DNA from: Lachnospiraceae bacterium
GTDB taxonomy: Bacteria; Bacillota; Clostridia; Lachnospirales; Lachnospiraceae
Direction of reading: 5' to 3'
Assembly: GCA_017624495.1 (NCBI GenBank)
Contig: JAGAMY010000001.1
Span: forward strand, 1-45,771
DNA length: 45,771 nucleotides
The notes below the pieces were generated by a model. That model did not search any database, was not told the DNA's origin, and saw only the letters and a program-made list of their open reading frames with translations. Positions 1 through 8,146 of the stretch are shown piece by piece. Position 1 is the first letter of the stretch; each line of letters opens with the position of its first letter. The translations under genes and the position numbers were made by a program.

Positions 1-2
1 AA

Positions 3-245
3 TTTACAGCCCGCTATCGACGTATAAAAGCTCGTCGCGGTCACAAGAAAGCTATCATTGCTATCTGTCGTATGCTCCTAACCGCTATCTGGCACATACT
101 CACAGATTTAAAACCATATACACCAGAAGGCTTTCTTGAACAACGTCCTGTGAACGAATCAAAAGTGCTGACTACTTCACAGGCACTTAATCTGCTTAAG
201 CAACGAGGATATGTCATCAAAGATGATGCTGTTCCAGTTACCTGA
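3..245 (+). CDS. IS110-family transposase, C-terminal fragment
   Basis: This is the last 80 residues of a longer protein cut by the window edge. The frame is open from base 3 and ends at TGA 243-245. The segment RRGHKKAIIAICRML followed by WHIL is typical of the C-terminal Transposase_20 region of IS110/IS116/IS902 transposases, where a basic RRGHKK stretch precedes a hydrophobic helix. The family uses a DEDD RuvC-like domain plus this serine-containing C-terminal domain; the catalytic N-terminal part lies outside the window. It is opposite in strand to the rnf operon. The family call is fairly secure, but whether the element is intact cannot be judged. Confidence 0.85.
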   Translation, partial: FTARYRRIKARRGHKKAIIAICRMLLTAIWHILTDLKPYTPEGFLEQRPVNESKVLTTSQALNLLKQRGYVIKDDAVPVT

Positions 246-274
246 TTAGGTGTTGTGTCTATATTTACTTTTTA

Positions 275-296
275 AAACCACCTTTTTGGATGGTTT
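275..296. other. Hairpin downstream of the IS110 transposase
   Basis: AAACCACC (275-282) and GGATGGTTT (288-296) pair through a T5 loop, with one bulged A. The hairpin lies 30 bases after the transposase stop and is followed by ATTT. It could be the transposase transcript terminator or a structured IS end. It has no long U tract, so the terminator role is uncertain. Confidence 0.35.
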
Positions 297-360
297 ATTT
301 GCTATGCCCTCTATTCTTTGGGTGTCCTCTACTTATTTGTTTCAAACTTATCTATCCCTC

Positions 361-1041
361 CTATTCTGCTTTTTTGCCTGTACACATTGCAGACTGACCA
401 CAGCTTGCACAGTCTCCACTGATACAACCGGATGGTTTTGCCAGTGGTTTGCCCTTTGCATCCATTTTTGCACGAACAACATTCATAGCGGCAACAAGGA
501 ATGCACCCGGAGCCATAACAAAAATGGTAATTGGTGTAAACCAGTCTAAAGAAAGTACCTGTGCACCAAATATCTGTCCTGCACCAAGAATCTCACGGAT
601 AATACCAATGCAGGTAAGACCTACGGTAAAACCAAGTCCCATACCAATACCATCAAAAATAGATGGAACAACCGGATTCTTAGAAGCATAGCTTTCTGCA
701 CGACCAAGAATAATACAGTTTACAACGATAAGTGGAATATATACACCCAGTTTAGTTGCCAAATCCGGTGTATACGCTTTCATGATGAATTCCACCATAG
801 TAACAAGAGAAGCTACAATTACAATATAAGCCGGCATACGCACACCATCTGGAATTACCTTACGGAAAGCAGAAATCAAAAGGTTTGCAAATACCAATAC
901 AACTGTTGTGGAAAGACCCATACCAAGACCGTTTTCCGCTGATGTGGTAACGGCTAAAGTCGGACACATACCAAGCATCAGTACAAAGGTAGGATTTTCC
1001 TTAATAATACCATTAAATAAACGTTCTACATATTTATTCAT
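361..1041 (-). CDS. rnfE: Electron transport complex subunit RnfE
   Basis: Integral membrane subunit of the Rnf complex, which moves electrons between ferredoxin and NAD+ and couples this to Na+ or H+ translocation. The 226 residues are almost entirely hydrophobic helices, beginning MNKYVERLFNGIIKENPTFV, with the family segment LGMCPTLAVTTSAENGLGMG near the N-terminus and IFDGIGMGLGFT about two thirds along. The C-terminal tail is cysteine-rich (SGCISGDCASCGQSAMC), which is commonly seen in clostridial RnfE. The start overlaps the rnfG stop at base 1041. Normal clostridial order is C-D-G-E-A-B; here rnfA and rnfB do not follow within the window because IS110 sequence begins right after the stop. 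Confidence 0.93.
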   Translation of the reverse strand: MNKYVERLFNGIIKENPTFVLMLGMCPTLAVTTSAENGLGMGLSTTVVLVFANLLISAFRKVIPDGVRMPAYIVIVASLVTMVEFIMKAYTPDLATKLGVYIPLIVVNCIILGRAESYASKNPVVPSIFDGIGMGLGFTVGLTCIGIIREILGAGQIFGAQVLSLDWFTPITIFVMAPGAFLVAAMNVVRAKMDAKGKPLAKPSGCISGDCASCGQSAMCTGKKAE

Positions 1042-1652
1042 TAATTTGCGCCTCCTTCCAATGCGTTCTGGAAGTATGTAATACAGGCATTTACACCATT
1101 CGCCATAGCTTTAGATGTAATGGTTGCACCAGAAATAGATTCGATTTCATTATCTGCTGCCGGAGCCTGTTTTACGATAGTGAAACTATCCACCTGTTTT
1201 CCGGCAAACTGACCAGAGAACTCTTCAGTTTTTGCTTTGTCACCAAGACCCGGTGTTTCAGCGATACTTGTAATGGAATAGCCATTTACCATACCCTCGT
1301 TTGTAATACCTACAGAGAAGGTAATATTTGCCTGACTGGCATCTTTTGCAGTTACAGTAATTACATAACCAAGGGCATTACCACTGTTGTCCATTGCTAC
1401 TTGCACATCTTCGATTTCGTCGCTGTAACCAAATTCATCCATAATGGCAATGGCTGCTTCTTCATCAAAATCGGCATAAGCTTCAAAGGATGCTGCGTCT
1501 GCAAACACCTTCTGGTATGCTGCCTGTGCTGTTGCTGCATCTGCGGCAGCAATCGGAGCTTTTGTGATTTCGTATACGAGTCCAAGGACAAAACCAAGAA
1601 CAAGTGTAAAGGCTGTTAAAATCAATGCGTCATGTATAATCTTCTTATTCAT
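1041..1652 (-). CDS. rnfG: Electron transport complex subunit RnfG (FMN-binding)
   Basis: Peripheral Rnf subunit, 203 residues, with one N-terminal transmembrane helix (about residues 7-28) and an extracytoplasmic FMN-binding domain. The motif SGATITS begins near residue 174. In RnfG and NqrC the threonine of SGAT carries covalently bound FMN, attached by ApbE. The segment ETPGLGDKA is also typical of the fold. It overlaps rnfD by 8 bases and rnfE by 1 base, so translation is probably coupled. No apbE gene is visible in this window. Confidence 0.93.
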   Translation of the reverse strand: MNKKIIHDALILTAFTLVLGFVLGLVYEITKAPIAAADAATAQAAYQKVFADAASFEAYADFDEEAAIAIMDEFGYSDEIEDVQVAMDNSGNALGYVITVTAKDASQANITFSVGITNEGMVNGYSITSIAETPGLGDKAKTEEFSGQFAGKQVDSFTIVKQAPAADNEIESISGATITSKAMANGVNACITYFQNALEGGAN

Positions 1653-2586
1653 GCTTTTTTCCCTCCTTTACGATACCAAAGGCTCTTGGGATTGTGATTT
1701 TTTCAATCATAGGTACTAAACAGTTGCTTAAAATGATGGCAAAGGAAACACCTTCTGCGTTTGCACCATACATACGGAATAATCCTGTCAGTACACCAAG
1801 ACAAATACCGAACAAAATCTTGCCATTTGGTGTAATTGGTGATGTTACATAGTCAGTTGCCATGAAGAATGCACCAAGCATCAGACCGCCACCACAAAGC
1901 TGTGCTGTAATATAATTCCAGTCAAAGCCGTGTCCACCAAAAATAACAATAAAAATAACAAATGTTAAAATATAAGTTCCAGGAATTCTTAAATCGATAA
2001 TACCTGTTAAAATCAGAATAATTGCACCAATTAAAATGGCAATGGCGGATGTTTCACCGATTGTACCTGCTGTTTTACCAATCAACATATCCATGGTATT
2101 TACAGCTTCTCCATTACGCATAGCGGCAAGTGGAGTTGCTCCGGTGTAATCATCGATGACATAGTTTGTCATATCCGCTGCAAAAGCAATTAAAAGGAAA
2201 CATCTTGCACCAAGTGCAGGGTTCATAAAATTCTGTCCTAAACCACCAAACATCATTTTTACGATTACGATGGCAAAGATACCACCAAGTACAGCTTCCC
2301 AGATTGGAAGTGTTGGCGGAAGGTTTAAAGCTAATAATAAACCTGTAACAACTGCACTTAAATCATTAATTGTGCTCTTTTTATGTACAATTTTCTCAAA
2401 TACCCATTCTGAAGCTACACAGCTTGCGATGGTAACGAGAATTAAAATCAATGCTCTGATTCCAAAGTTATAAATACCAAACAAAGTAGTCGGCAGTAAA
2501 GCTAAAATTACCAATCCCATAATCCGGCTGCTGGTATCTTTGGAACGTACATGTGGTGATGAGGAAACGTTATATAAATCACTCAC
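1645..2586 (-). CDS. rnfD: Electron transport complex subunit RnfD
   Basis: Membrane subunit of Rnf, 313 residues with multiple transmembrane helices. It begins MSDLYNVSSSPHVRSKDTSS, the usual RnfD N-terminus. The motif YTGATPLAAMR in the centre holds the threonine that carries a second covalent FMN in this family. MFGGLGQNFMNPALGARC and ATDYVTSPITPNGKILFG are further family signatures. It lies 16 bases after rnfC and overlaps rnfG. Confidence 0.94.
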   Translation of the reverse strand: MSDLYNVSSSPHVRSKDTSSRIMGLVILALLPTTLFGIYNFGIRALILILVTIASCVASEWVFEKIVHKKSTINDLSAVVTGLLLALNLPPTLPIWEAVLGGIFAIVIVKMMFGGLGQNFMNPALGARCFLLIAFAADMTNYVIDDYTGATPLAAMRNGEAVNTMDMLIGKTAGTIGETSAIAILIGAIILILTGIIDLRIPGTYILTFVIFIVIFGGHGFDWNYITAQLCGGGLMLGAFFMATDYVTSPITPNGKILFGICLGVLTGLFRMYGANAEGVSFAIILSNCLVPMIEKITIPRAFGIVKEGKKHE

Positions 2587-2602
2587 AATAATCCACCTCT
2601 TT

Positions 2603-3922
2603 CTATTTTTTTCTCTTTGCTGCTAAAACCTGTTTTTTCATGGTCTTAACGGATTGTGCTAATGGACGTTTTGCCGGACAGACATAGCTACAGCTTCCAC
2701 ATTCCACACACTCTAAACCATGCCATTTTTCATACATATCGCTTTGTCCACGCTCTGCAAAATCAGCCAGTCTTGAAGGAATCAAAAGCTCCGGACAAGC
2801 TTCTACACAACGTCCACAGTTAATACAGGCTGTTGTTTCATATTCGGATACTTCATCCTTTGTCATACAAAGTAAAGCAGAGGATGTTTTTGTTACCGGA
2901 ATATTGATATCAAACAGTGCAAATCCCATCATTGGACCACCAGAAATGATTTTTTTACATTCGCCCTTAAATCCACCGGAAGCTTCTAACAATTCTGCAT
3001 AGTTTGTACCTACGCATACGTTATAGTTCTGCGGTTCTGCCACAGCATTACCGGTAACGGTAAAAATGCGGTTGATTAAAGGTCTGCCAAAAACAACTGC
3101 ATTATATATTTCTACTAACGTCTCTACGTTGTCAACGATACAGCCGGCATCTGCCGGAAGCATTTTGGAATTGATGGCTCTCTTGGTTACAGCGTAAATT
3201 AACTGACGTTCACCACCCTGTGGATATTTTGTCATTAATTCGGCTACCTCCATACGAGGTTCATCTTTTACCAGCTCTTTTAGTTTTGCAATACAATCCG
3301 GTTTATTATCTTCAACACCGAATACACCTCTGGCATTAGGAAACATCTGTAATACAACTCTCATACCACCAACAAGTTTTTCAGGCATTTCCATCATAAT
3401 GCGGTAATCAGATGTCAGATACGGTTCACATTCTGCACAGTTTGCAATGATGTATTCAATTTTCTCCGGCTCTTTTGGAGATAATTTGACATGAGTTGGG
3501 AAACCTGCACCACCCATACCTACAATACCGGCTTCTTTGATTTTACCGATAATTTCTTCTTTTGAAAGGGTGGTTACATCTTCACATTCTACATAATCCA
3601 CTTCTTTCATTTCACCATCGCTTTCGATAACGATTGCATTCACCATGTCACCAACAGCTACTCGGCGTGGTTCAATTGCTTTGACTGTTCCGGATACAGC
3701 AGAATAAATCGGTGCAGATACAAAGCCATTAGCTTCAGCAATTTTCTGACCTCTTAATACTGTGTCTCCTACAGCAACAACAGGGTTCGCCGGTGCTCCA
3801 ATATGCTGAGATAATGGATAAACCAGTTCACCTTTGGGTAACAATTCACGGATTGCCTTATCCTTAGACAGCTCTTTGCCATCATAAGGATGGATTCCAC
3901 CTTTAAATGTCATTAAACCCAT
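2603..3922 (-). CDS. rnfC: Electron transport complex subunit RnfC
   Basis: Soluble NADH-binding subunit of Rnf, 439 residues. It has an N-terminal RnfC barrel-sandwich domain, a flavin/NADH-binding complex I 51-kDa-like domain (GGAGFPTHVKL near residues 140-150), and a C-terminal ferredoxin region. Two CxxCxxCxxxCP motifs start at about residues 366 and 405 and should hold two [4Fe-4S] clusters. It begins MGLMTFKGGIHP. It is the first gene of the operon, with an extended -10 promoter about 50 bases upstream. Confidence 0.95.
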   Translation of the reverse strand: MGLMTFKGGIHPYDGKELSKDKAIRELLPKGELVYPLSQHIGAPANPVVAVGDTVLRGQKIAEANGFVSAPIYSAVSGTVKAIEPRRVAVGDMVNAIVIESDGEMKEVDYVECEDVTTLSKEEIIGKIKEAGIVGMGGAGFPTHVKLSPKEPEKIEYIIANCAECEPYLTSDYRIMMEMPEKLVGGMRVVLQMFPNARGVFGVEDNKPDCIAKLKELVKDEPRMEVAELMTKYPQGGERQLIYAVTKRAINSKMLPADAGCIVDNVETLVEIYNAVVFGRPLINRIFTVTGNAVAEPQNYNVCVGTNYAELLEASGGFKGECKKIISGGPMMGFALFDINIPVTKTSSALLCMTKDEVSEYETTACINCGRCVEACPELLIPSRLADFAERGQSDMYEKWHGLECVECGSCSYVCPAKRPLAQSVKTMKKQVLAAKRKK

Positions 3923-3972
3923 TTTTCGTGCCCCACTTTCTTTAATATTCTTTATGAAAAACTATATTGTTA

Positions 3973-4001
3973 ATTATAGCATAATTTGTCGAATATAACA
4001 G
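3973..4001 (-). promoter_or_regulatory. Promoter of the rnf operon
   Basis: On the minus strand, TATAAT (3978-3973) is preceded by TGC, making an extended -10. A weak -35 (CTGTTA, 4001-3996) sits 17 bases upstream. It faces rnfC. Confidence 0.6.
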
Positions 4002-4071
4002 AGTATTTTTACATTTTTTCAGTTATTGACAAATTTTTAACAATCCATTGCTGTTCTATTGTAAAAATTCA

Positions 4072-4080
4072 TGATATAAT
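4072..4080 (+). promoter_or_regulatory. Extended -10 promoter of the RNase H-like gene
   Basis: TGATATAAT (TGN plus TATAAT) ends 48 bases before the start codon. No good -35 is found at 16-18 bases. A TTGACA at 4026-4031 is too far away to pair with it. Confidence 0.5.
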
Positions 4081-4128
4081 ATGTATAATTATGCTTTTTA
4101 TATTTTTTTGCATAGAAAGGATACCTAA

Positions 4129-5223
4129 ATGAAACAGATAAATAAAGTACTGCCGTTGCCGGAAACACCTTACATTACACAGTATTTTACAGAAAATTGT
4201 GTATTTTTTGATATTGAAACAACAGGTTTTTCCCCTAAAAATGCTTTTGTATATCTGATTGGAATAGCTGTTAGAAAAGGAAATCAAATACATATACAGC
4301 AATTTCTTGCCGAAAAACGTACGGATGAAAAAGATATACTCTCTGCATTTTATCAGCAGATTGCGTATGCAGATACACTGATTACTTTTAACGGAACAGG
4401 ATTTGATATTCCATTTTTAAAGGGCAGGGATAATTTATATAATTTAGAGCAATGCTGGGATACTTACTGGCATATTGATTTGTATAAGCTTACGGGAAAA
4501 TTTGCCCATCTATTCCATTTACCGAATAAAAAACAAAAATCCTTAGAACTTTTTTTAGGAATCAACCGGGACGATTTATATTCCGGCGGAGAGTTGATAT
4601 CGGTTTATAGAGATTATGAAAAGGATAAAGATAGCCATAAAGAAGAACTGCTTCTTTTGCATAATTATGAAGATGTTTTGGGCATGACAGATTTACTGTC
4701 ACTACTGTCCTATCGGGATTTATTTAGCAATCATTTTCATGTAAATAGTGCTAAAATGCAAACCTATAGACCATATCATGCAGAGGCGGATGCATGGGAA
4801 TTATTCATCGATATTTCTGTAGAAATCCCTTTTCCAAAGCCTTTTTTTTATCAGGGAGATTTTTGTACAATAAAGTGTGAAGGTGATTCTGTCCGGCTGG
4901 TTACGAAGATATTTTATGGAGAATTAAAGTTTTTTTATGACAATTATAAGGACTACTACTATCTCCCGGAGGAAGATATGGCAGTTCATAAAAGTGTGGC
5001 TTCCTTTGTGGATGCCGCCCACAGAAAAAAAGCTACTGCCACTACCTGTTATACCAAAAAGACGGGCTATTTCCTTCCACAGACAGATAAAATATTTACA
5101 CCAGTATTTTATCCTGAAAAGAAATCGCGAATATCTTTTTTTGAAGTAACAGAAGAATTTTTAACAGACAAAGATGCTCTATACAATTATGCGGTACAAC
5201 TTATAGCCTCCTGTCTGCATTAA
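4129..5223 (+). CDS. RNase H-like (YprB-type) 3'-5' exonuclease domain protein
   Basis: 364 residues whose first 200 form a DEDD exonuclease-like domain of the YprB/RNase_H_2 type. The first acidic motif is FFDIETTGF (about residues 27-35), the second is LITFNGTGFDIPFLKGR, and the third is HNYEDVLGMTDL near residue 182. These supply the metal-binding acidic residues. The C-terminal 160 residues match nothing I recognise. It has a SD (AAAGGA) 9 bases before ATG. It is monocistronic and convergent with cheR on a shared terminator. The nuclease fold is likely; the substrate is unknown. Confidence 0.75.
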   Translation: MKQINKVLPLPETPYITQYFTENCVFFDIETTGFSPKNAFVYLIGIAVRKGNQIHIQQFLAEKRTDEKDILSAFYQQIAYADTLITFNGTGFDIPFLKGRDNLYNLEQCWDTYWHIDLYKLTGKFAHLFHLPNKKQKSLELFLGINRDDLYSGGELISVYRDYEKDKDSHKEELLLLHNYEDVLGMTDLLSLLSYRDLFSNHFHVNSAKMQTYRPYHAEADAWELFIDISVEIPFPKPFFYQGDFCTIKCEGDSVRLVTKIFYGELKFFYDNYKDYYYLPEEDMAVHKSVASFVDAAHRKKATATTCYTKKTGYFLPQTDKIFTPVFYPEKKSRISFFEVTEEFLTDKDALYNYAVQLIASCLH

Positions 5224-5235
5224 ATTAAAGGAAAA

Positions 5236-5287
5236 TACAACAAATGCAGGGCACAGTAGATATACATTATGCCCTGCATTTGTTGTA
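5236..5287. terminator. Bidirectional terminator between the exonuclease gene and cheR
   Basis: Perfect 18-bp inverted repeat (5236-5253 with 5270-5287) around a 16-base loop, flanked by A-rich sequence on the left and T-rich sequence on the right. It lies in the 72-base gap between convergent genes. Confidence 0.9.
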
Positions 5288-5295
5288 CACTATTT

Positions 5296-6075
5296 TTAAT
5301 TTTCTCTTGAAAAGAAGAATGAACTCTTACGATTATAATTAATTTCTTTGTAATTCATAATCTGTTCTGTACTGCCAATAAAAAGTACACCATCTTTTAC
5401 CAATGCGTGGTTAAATTTCTGATAAATATCGTCTTTCGCTTCTTCGGTAAAGTATATTAATACATTACGGCATACAATTAAATGACAACCCGTTGGATAT
5501 GTATCCTTTAAAAGATTATGTTCTTTAAATTCTACACGAGATTTGATTTCATTGGAAATCTGGTAGGAGTTTCCTACTTTCGTGAAGAATTTTTTCTTGA
5601 ATTCATCAGGAACGCCTGCAATACTTTTTTCATTATAAAGTCCTACTTTTGCAGAAGCAATTACCTGCTTATCAATATCTGTAGCCAGAATCTTAATCTG
5701 ATTCAAAGGCAGATGCTTAGAAAAAGCCATAACAAGTGAATAAGGTTCATCACCTGTTGAGCATGCAGCACTCCAGATTTTTAGATTTTTGCCAAATTTT
5801 TGAATAAGTTCAGGAATAATTTCTCTGTCTAAAAGCTTCCACTGTTCCGGATTCCGATAAAATTCGGATACATTGATAGTTAAAAAGTTGACAAACTGTT
5901 CAAACTTCTCTTTGTCACTTTTGATAACATCTACATACGCATCATAAGTTCCGCATTTATTTTTGGTAATTAAGGTATCGATTCGTCTGCGCATCTGCTT
6001 TTCCTTGTAGCAGTTCAAATCAATTTGTGTCATTGCATAGATGTTTTTTTTGAATTTTTCATAATCACCAAGCAT
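5296..6075 (-). CDS. cheR: Chemotaxis protein methyltransferase CheR
   Basis: S-adenosylmethionine-dependent methyltransferase that methylates glutamates on chemoreceptors; 259 residues, normal length. The N-terminal all-alpha domain contains YKEKQMRRRIDTLI, and FLTINVSEFYRNPEQW follows. The SAM-binding motif IWSAACSTGDEPYSLVM is near residues 99-115, then ILATDIDKQVIASA and LIVCRNVLIYF. SD GGAGG is 8 bases before ATG. It stands alone between two terminators, away from other chemotaxis genes, and no sigma-28-type promoter is visible. Confidence 0.93.
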   Translation of the reverse strand: MLGDYEKFKKNIYAMTQIDLNCYKEKQMRRRIDTLITKNKCGTYDAYVDVIKSDKEKFEQFVNFLTINVSEFYRNPEQWKLLDREIIPELIQKFGKNLKIWSAACSTGDEPYSLVMAFSKHLPLNQIKILATDIDKQVIASAKVGLYNEKSIAGVPDEFKKKFFTKVGNSYQISNEIKSRVEFKEHNLLKDTYPTGCHLIVCRNVLIYFTEEAKDDIYQKFNHALVKDGVLFIGSTEQIMNYKEINYNRKSSFFFSREN

Positions 6076-6147
6076 ATTTTTTCCTCCGCTCTTTTTTATG
6101 AGGATATAGAACCTGAATATTATCTATAAATATCCTTTTGTATTATA

Positions 6148-6182
6148 AAAATAGAAAGTCCGCTTTGCGAACTTTCTATTTT
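6148..6182 (-). terminator. Terminator downstream of rpsA
   Basis: AAAATAGAAAGT (6148-6159) pairs with ACTTTCTATTTT (6171-6182); an inner CGC/GCG pair closes a TTT loop. The symmetric A/T flanks could let it work both ways. It separates the rpsA operon from cheR. Confidence 0.85.
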
Positions 6183-6206
6183 GTTTGCTAAAGCATATGA
6201 TAAATA

Positions 6207-7310
6207 TTATTCTTCTTCAGCAGCTTCTTCGGAAACTTCTTCAGTTGTTTCTTCATCAGCACTTAAAAGCGCTTTCATGCTTAAGCTGATTTTCTTTTCT
6301 TCTTCGTTGAAATCAACAATCTGTGCTTCGATTGCCTGTCCAACAGATAATACATCAGATGGTTTCTCGATGTGCTCTTTTGCAATCTGTGAAACATGAA
6401 GTAATGCATCCACGCCAACAGCAAGTTCAACGAAAGCACCGAAATCTGTCATACGAGCAACAGTTCCGTTTACTACAGTACCAACTGCGAATTTATTTGC
6501 TGCATCATTCCATGGATTTTCCTCTGGGAATTTCATGCTTAATGCAATCTTTGTTTCGTTAATATCTTTGATGAATACTTTTACTGTATCGCCAACTTTG
6601 AATACTTTCTTAGGACTTTCAACTCTTCCCCATGACATTTCAGAAATGTGAAGAAGTCCATCAGCTCCGCCTAAATCGATAAATGCACCGAAGTCTGTTA
6701 CATTTTTAACAGTTCCTTCTACTACATCACCAACATTAATTTTTGCAAATAACTCTTTCTGCATTTCTGCTTTCTGAGCTACTAATAACTGTTTTCTGTC
6801 ACCGATGATTCTGCGACGACGAGGATTGAATTCTGTAATAACGAATTCGATTTCCTGATCTTTGTATTTGCTTAAATCTTTTTCGTATGTATCTGATACA
6901 AGACTAGCCGGGATGAATACTCTTGTCTCATCAACGATTACACTTAAACCACCACCGAGAACCTGTGCTACTTTAGCTGTTAAAACAGTGTTGTTCTCGA
7001 AAGCTTCTTCTAATTTTTTACTTCCTTTTTCTGCTGCAAGACGTTTGTAGGAAAGGAGAACCTGTCCTTCACCATCGTTTACTTTAATAACTTTTGCTTC
7101 CATGGTGTCGCCGGCTTTTACAACTGTTGTTAAGTCTACATTTGGTTCATTTGTGTGCTCATTACGAGAAATGATACCATCGGACTTGTATCCAATATTC
7201 AAGACGATTTCGTCTGCCTTCACATCGATAACAGTACCTTCGACTACCTCTCCATTTCTTATTGTTTTTAATGATTCTTCCAGCATTTGTTCAAAGCTCA
7301 TTTCTGACAT
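6207..7310 (-). CDS. rpsA: Ribosomal protein S1-like (four S1 motifs)
   Basis: RNA-binding protein of 367 residues with four S1 domains. They start at about GEVVEGTVIDVKADE, NTVLTAKVAQVLGGG, GDVVEGTVKNVTDFGAF and GTVVNGTVARMTDFGAF, and a glutamate-rich tail follows. E. coli S1 has six domains; four is usual in clostridia. The frame is open further upstream to a TTG at 7328, but that stretch encodes AGGAGG, which is clearly the Shine-Dalgarno for ATG at 7310 (9-base spacing). The start therefore overlaps the ispH 3' end by 20 bases. In many clostridia ispH and rpsA are fused into one protein; here they are separate but overlapping. Confidence 0.92.
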   Translation of the reverse strand: MSEMSFEQMLEESLKTIRNGEVVEGTVIDVKADEIVLNIGYKSDGIISRNEHTNEPNVDLTTVVKAGDTMEAKVIKVNDGEGQVLLSYKRLAAEKGSKKLEEAFENNTVLTAKVAQVLGGGLSVIVDETRVFIPASLVSDTYEKDLSKYKDQEIEFVITEFNPRRRRIIGDRKQLLVAQKAEMQKELFAKINVGDVVEGTVKNVTDFGAFIDLGGADGLLHISEMSWGRVESPKKVFKVGDTVKVFIKDINETKIALSMKFPEENPWNDAANKFAVGTVVNGTVARMTDFGAFVELAVGVDALLHVSQIAKEHIEKPSDVLSVGQAIEAQIVDFNEEEKKISLSMKALLSADEETTEEVSEEAAEEE

Positions 7311-8145
7311 TCTTTTGAACCTCCTCAATAATATTGTTTGGGGTCGAAGCCCCTGCGGTAATACCTACGTTATCAATGGACCGAAACTGCCTTGTGTCCA
7401 AGTCATCGAGTGTCTGTATATAGTAAGTATTTTCACATTCTTTTTTGCATATTTCAAATAGCTTCTGCGTATTGGAACTGTGTCGTCCGCCGATAACAAT
7501 CATTGCATCTACTTTCCCGGCAATATCGGCAGCTTCCTTCTGTCTGACTTCAGTTGCATTACAGATTGTATTTAAAACAATTATATCATAACCTTTTTTC
7601 GTAATAATTTCAACTAATTCTTGAAATTTGTTGTAATTAAATGTCGTTTGTGAAACAATACATACTTTTTCACCAATTTTGAAATTTAATTTTTCGGCTT
7701 CTTCTTTAGTTTGCAGTACCGTTGTTTTGGCAGGATTTGCCCAGCCTTTGATACCTTCTACTTCAGGATGAGAGTCATTTCCTATGATAATAATGTGATA
7801 ATCTTTTTTGCTGTATTCTTCGGCATAACGATGAATTTTTAAAACAAAAGGACAAGTGGCATCCACAATTTGAAAGCCTTCAGCTTCTATTTTGTCATAA
7901 ACATCCTTTGCCACACCATGGGAACGGATAACCATAATACCTTTGGGAATAGTCTTCAGTTCTTCTAAATCCTTTACAGCATGTACACCTTTTGCCTCTA
8001 AATCCTTTACCACTTCTTCGTTGTGAATGATTGGTCCAAAGGTATATACCGGAACGGAATTTTTTTCAGCTTCTTCGTAAACCTTGTCTACTGCCCGTTT
8101 TACACCGAAACAGAAGCCTGCACTTTTTGCCAATGTTACCTGCAT
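7291..8145 (-). CDS. ispH: 4-hydroxy-3-methylbut-2-enyl diphosphate reductase IspH
   Basis: Last enzyme of the MEP isoprenoid pathway, converting HMBPP to IPP and DMAPP using a [4Fe-4S] cluster. 284 residues. The three cluster cysteines are in GFCFGVKRAV (C12), VDATCPFV (C98) and NTICNATEVRQ (C195); the substrate-binding SHP and STQKL-like motifs appear as NDSHPEVEG and HSSNTQKL. The start is ATG 8145, with SD AGGAG inside the end of cmk. The longer reading frame upstream lies within cmk. It ends 20 bases inside rpsA. Confidence 0.95.
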   Translation of the reverse strand: MQVTLAKSAGFCFGVKRAVDKVYEEAEKNSVPVYTFGPIIHNEEVVKDLEAKGVHAVKDLEELKTIPKGIMVIRSHGVAKDVYDKIEAEGFQIVDATCPFVLKIHRYAEEYSKKDYHIIIIGNDSHPEVEGIKGWANPAKTTVLQTKEEAEKLNFKIGEKVCIVSQTTFNYNKFQELVEIITKKGYDIIVLNTICNATEVRQKEAADIAGKVDAMIVIGGRHSSNTQKLFEICKKECENTYYIQTLDDLDTRQFRSIDNVGITAGASTPNNIIEEVQKNVRNEL

Positions 8146-8146
8146 A

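Larger units (their letters stand above)
1..350 (+). mobile_element. 3' end of an IS110-family insertion sequence (partial)
   Basis: The window opens inside an IS110-type transposase that stops at 245. About 115 noncoding bases follow before the rnfE stop codon at 361. IS110 elements generally lack terminal inverted repeats, so the right boundary cannot be fixed from this sequence; 350 is an estimate. The element sits exactly where rnfA would be expected. The sequence just beyond it (352-360) still reads, on the minus strand, as a Shine-Dalgarno with no start codon after it. Confidence 0.6.

Noticed and set aside
250-549. Plus-strand open frame across the IS end and rnfE
   Set aside because: It has no SD, its composition is unlike the neighbours, and it overlaps the well-supported rnfE on the other strand.
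6076-6147. Sigma-28-type promoter for cheR
   Set aside because: No TAAA-N15-GCCGATAA-like pattern is present in the gap; only AT-rich sequence is seen.
7311-7328. TTG start extending rpsA by six residues
   Set aside because: The extension encodes the AGGAGG that serves as SD for ATG 7310.
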